Assembly: GCF_013415885.1 (NCBI RefSeq)
Contig: NZ_CP058910.1
Span: 1,550,001-1,614,000 of the forward strand
DNA length: 64,000 nt
From: Halosimplex rubrum
Lineage (GTDB): Archaea > Halobacteriota > Halobacteria > Halobacteriales > Haloarculaceae
Direction of reading: 5' to 3'
Shown here: piece by piece, positions 61,694 to 64,000 of the stretch
Position numbering within the stretch: the first letter of the stretch is position 1
How the letters are laid out: every line of letters starts with the position of its first letter
Notes under the pieces: model-generated
The model's database searches: none
What the model saw: only the letters and a program-made list of their open reading frames with translations
Told to the model about the DNA's origin: nothing
Translations under genes and position numbers: made by a program

Positions 61694-62194
61694 TCAGCAG
61701 CCGAACTGCGCTGGGTCGGTGATGCTGTACGAGCGTAGCGCACCGGATTCGAGCACCCTGACGCCTACCGTTTGGTCGAGAGTCGTATTCGGAGTCTGCC
61801 ACTCGGTGACCGTCGGGACCACGTACGCGGTGTCGGCGGGTAGCGACGTGTTGAACGGGATCCGCCACGACTCGTTCGCTGCCGAGATGCGTCCGAGCTG
61901 TTCTCGTTTCAAAACGGCTCCGTCCGCGTCCCAGAACTCGACGCACACGCCGGATGCGGTCCCGCGAAACTGTCCATTGGCCGCGACGAACCCGTCGATC
62001 GTTCGGTGTTCCCCCAGCGAGATGTCGGCACCACCCAGCTGGAGCGACCAGATCTCCTCGTAGGTCTCCGTGATGGCCGTTTGCGTCTCGGCGTTACCGG
62101 TTGAGCGCGGCTGCTCCGTCGGCCCCGGTGACGGGGCCTGGCAGCCTGCGACCACGACGAGCGCTAGGAGGACGAGGGCCAATCGGTCAGTCAT
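61694..62194 (-). CDS. small lipoprotein
   Basis: 166 residues: MTDRLALVLLALVVVAGCQA, a Sec signal with lipobox. Mature part has a short Pro/Ser/Thr spacer and a beta-sandwich-like region (GFVAANGQFRGTASGVCVEF; AYVVPTVTEWQTPNTTLDQT). Overlaps the stop of the protease-like gene by 8 bp; likely cotranslated. Function unknown. Confidence 0.65.
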   Translation of the reverse strand: MTDRLALVLLALVVVAGCQAPSPGPTEQPRSTGNAETQTAITETYEEIWSLQLGGADISLGEHRTIDGFVAANGQFRGTASGVCVEFWDADGAVLKREQLGRISAANESWRIPFNTSLPADTAYVVPTVTEWQTPNTTLDQTVGVRVLESGALRSYSITDPAQFGC

Positions 62195-63734
62195 CTCGCT
62201 CCCTGCTGTCTACGTTGTCCAGATCGACAGTGAACAGTTCTTCGATGCTGAAGGTGGAGTACGTCGCATTCATGGGGGGTTCCTCGTAGGAATCCTGCCA
62301 CCCGGAAGCCATGGTGCTCCAGAGATCGATCGAGGGGTAGTTCGGGAACGAGAGGTACTCCGGGGTCGTATCGCTCGAAGACCCAGAGTACACTTCACCA
62401 CTCGGTCCCGTCTCGTCGGCGAAGCCGGTGTCGAGCAGGTGGCCGACTTCGTGGACGGTGGTGACCAGGAAGTGTTCCCCCGGGTTCCCACTTCGGAGTT
62501 CATCGACAAACAGTGCGTTGCCGAAGTCGAAACCAGTCCGGTACGTGCCGCCACGACGAGAGGTCCGACCGGCGCTCCCGCCCGCGTGTTCTGTGCCGAC
62601 GAAGAGGTACGCACGCTGTGCGCCCGCATCGGCATAGGCTTGCCAGATCCGGTTGATGTCTCTGTTGGACAGCGGTGGGTTGCCTGCGGCCTGGCGCACT
62701 GCGTTGGCTGACAGCTCATCGTCGATGACGAACCGCACGTCGATACCGTAGAACGCGAAGTTGTCCGAGACGTTCCGAAGTTCCGTCCGGAGTCGTTGCT
62801 GGCTCCATGCGATGCGCTCGTCGTAGTCCACCTCGAAGACGAGCGTAGGGTCTGGCGTCGTCTCAGCGTCAGTGGGGTCCCCGTCGGTATTTGCTCCCGC
62901 AGTCGCCCAGTGGAGTTCGCCGATGTGGATATTGGAGTGTTCCAGAGCGGGACCCGCGGCGACATCCGCACCGTCGTGCCCCTGCTGGTTTGGAGTCGGC
63001 GCTGCCGTGACAGTGTGGAAGTCGGCCTGCTCCTGCAGCGAGTCCTGGACGGGAACGCCGCCCGATCGCAACGCCTCCCTGTACAACACGACGTTATCCG
63101 CGTACTCGATCCCGCGGTCGTGGTCGTAACTGACGTTGTAGACGCCGACCCAGCCGTCCCAGTACCCGTCGCCGTCCGTGTCGGGATCGGTCGGATCGGT
63201 GGTATCGGTTTCCCGAAAACCGTCGACGCGGACGGTCACACCGTCGATCTCCCGGCCGTCCGTGAGACTGTCACCGTCAGTGTCGTTGTTCTCTGGATTC
63301 GACTCGAACGGTTCGACCGTCAACGGGAGCGTCTCGGCCGTGAACCCACCGGTCTCGGTACCGTCGGGGAGCCCGTCCCCGTCGGAGTCGACGCCGCTGG
63401 TAGTGTTTGTCGCGACCCGCGAGAACACCCGCGGCAACTGGCTGGCATTCTCGGCGAAGTAGGAGTTTCCGCCGGTCGTGTTCGCGATCTCGCTCAACAA
63501 CTCGGCGTTCGCGTTGCTGAATCCGACCGTGTAGAGGGTGATATCGCGGTCGGCCATCTCCTCGGAGAGAGCCCGGATCTTGCCGGCGTTGCCCGGGGCC
63601 TCGCCGTCGGTCAGCAGGACCGTGATCTTCTGCCGCTCAGCGCTACTGTTGGCGGTGAACTCCGCGAGGTCCATCCGCAGTCGGTCCCTCGTGCCTAGTA
63701 TCGAGTGAGCTGTTCGTGAGTGGAGATTCGGCAA
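62187..63734 (-). CDS. truncated vWA / TSP3-repeat / HEVGH metalloprotease-like protein
   Basis: 515 residues. It opens inside a von Willebrand A domain (KITVLLTDGEAPGNAGKIRA; ITLYTVGFSNANAELLSEIA), but the front half with the DxSxS metal site and any signal peptide are absent. Then Asp-rich TSP3-type repeats (DSDGDGLPDG; DTDGDSLTDGREIDG; DTDGDGYWDGWVG). The C-terminal ~250 residues end in a zinc-protease-like motif VTTVHEVGHLLDTGF and a Met-turn-like STMASGW. The Tyr-rich segment FYGIDVRFVIDDELSANAVR precedes it. Likely a 5'-truncated secreted protein; expression doubtful. Confidence 0.6.
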   Translation of the reverse strand: MPNLHSRTAHSILGTRDRLRMDLAEFTANSSAERQKITVLLTDGEAPGNAGKIRALSEEMADRDITLYTVGFSNANAELLSEIANTTGGNSYFAENASQLPRVFSRVATNTTSGVDSDGDGLPDGTETGGFTAETLPLTVEPFESNPENNDTDGDSLTDGREIDGVTVRVDGFRETDTTDPTDPDTDGDGYWDGWVGVYNVSYDHDRGIEYADNVVLYREALRSGGVPVQDSLQEQADFHTVTAAPTPNQQGHDGADVAAGPALEHSNIHIGELHWATAGANTDGDPTDAETTPDPTLVFEVDYDERIAWSQQRLRTELRNVSDNFAFYGIDVRFVIDDELSANAVRQAAGNPPLSNRDINRIWQAYADAGAQRAYLFVGTEHAGGSAGRTSRRGGTYRTGFDFGNALFVDELRSGNPGEHFLVTTVHEVGHLLDTGFADETGPSGEVYSGSSSDTTPEYLSFPNYPSIDLWSTMASGWQDSYEEPPMNATYSTFSIEELFTVDLDNVDSRERDD

Positions 63735-63774
63735 ACATAGAGAACGACTGGAATCACGGTTTTCACTTAGATCC

Positions 63775-63845
63775 TCAGTACCGGACCTCGAAGTAGGAGT
63801 TGTCGAGCGCTTGGACCAGCGCGCAGGGATGTTGTTCGCCTTCCC
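63775..63845 (-). pseudogene. C-terminal gene fragment
   Basis: A short minus-strand end reading GEQHPCALVQALDNSYFEVR then Tyr and stop. It has no start region here and sits between the truncated protein and the edge fragment. Probably debris of a rearranged secreted-protein gene. Confidence 0.3.
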
Positions 63846-63868
63846 GACGGCGTGTCCGCGGATCTGGA

Positions 63869-64000
63869 CTATTCGTCTACGGCTGCAAGCGCGTCGCGTG
63901 CCGCCTCACGGATGGCTTCTGGTTCGTCTTCGTCGTCCGCGATCGCCTGGAGTGTCGTCCGGACTTCCTCCTCGTCGAAGGTTCCGAGCGCTTCGATGGT
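63869..64000 (-). CDS. partial HEAT-like protein (C-terminus only)
   Basis: The last 43 codons of a gene running in from the right edge: TIEALGTFDEEEVRTTLQAI, then acidic DDEDEPEAIREAARDALAAV and stop. The helical pairs and Asp/Glu-Ala pattern suit a HEAT/PBS repeat end. The rest lies outside the window. Confidence 0.6.
   Translation of the reverse strand, partial: TIEALGTFDEEEVRTTLQAIADDEDEPEAIREAARDALAAVDE

Overview
The window is chromosomal DNA of an extremely halophilic archaeon (class Halobacteria). It is GC-rich, its proteins are strongly acidic, and many genes have a TATA-like box about 25-30 bp before a leaderless start codon. It encodes an archaeal FtsZ2 with its CdrS/CdrL partners, archaeal-type cobamide genes and Tat-type lipoproteins. 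Genus cannot be fixed from the sequence alone.

Layout. 0.1-10.7 kb is ordinary chromosome: methyltransferase, DUF6498 membrane protein, FAD oxidoreductase, membrane-anchored HTH regulator, endonuclease IV, sensor kinase and the tRNA-thiolation enzyme NcsA. 10.9-13.2 kb holds the cell-division locus ftsZ2-cdrS-cdrL (minus strand), with repeated GTAAGAC/GTCTTAC sites between cdrL and cdrS. 13.35-26.02 kb is a tRNA-Tyr gene followed by an integrated provirus. The provirus is bounded by a 27-bp direct repeat of the tRNA 3' end and ends in a tyrosine recombinase. Its minus-strand block (two small membrane proteins, a 625-residue spike-like protein, two anchored proteins and a P-loop ATPase) matches the virion module of pleolipoviruses. 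A DUF7845-like protein on the plus strand is the candidate replication protein. 26.2-31.7 kb and 31.8-39.8 kb carry an FNT channel and a cobamide late-assembly/salvage set (cbiB, cobS, cobY, cobD, cbiZ, cobA, cbiP), interrupted by an ABC-2-type transporter and a methyltransferase. A histidine-phosphatase gene with an internal deletion lies just before cbiP.

39.9-45.0 kb has a lipase-like hydrolase, a NarK-type MFS transporter, a GH5 cellulase-like enzyme with two PKD domains and a MinD-like ATPase. 45.03-49.7 kb is an AT-rich accessory island with a lone TnpB (IS1341 type), a small divergent protein, a lipoprotein and a PQQ-propeller protein. 49.7-60.6 kb is an iron/siderophore region: four paralogous substrate-binding lipoproteins, one FecCD-type permease, a thioredoxin-reductase-like flavoprotein, a HEAT-repeat zinc-ribbon protein and a NifU-like protein. 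It is punctuated by palindromes of the form TTTAGG-N4-CCTAAA, typical of DtxR-family iron regulators. No ABC ATPase for this transporter is in the window. 60.9-64 kb is decaying sequence: a frameshifted calcium-repeat protein, a small lipoprotein, a vWA/TSP3/HEVGH protein missing the front of its vWA domain, and fragments.

Working together: the cobamide genes cover ring amidation, side-chain attachment, nucleotide-loop activation, corrinoid adenosylation and salvage. The iron region looks like one iron-repressed regulon serving uptake, reduction and Fe-S handling. The provirus carries its own integration, regulatory, replication and virion modules and appears complete, although whether it is active cannot be judged from sequence.
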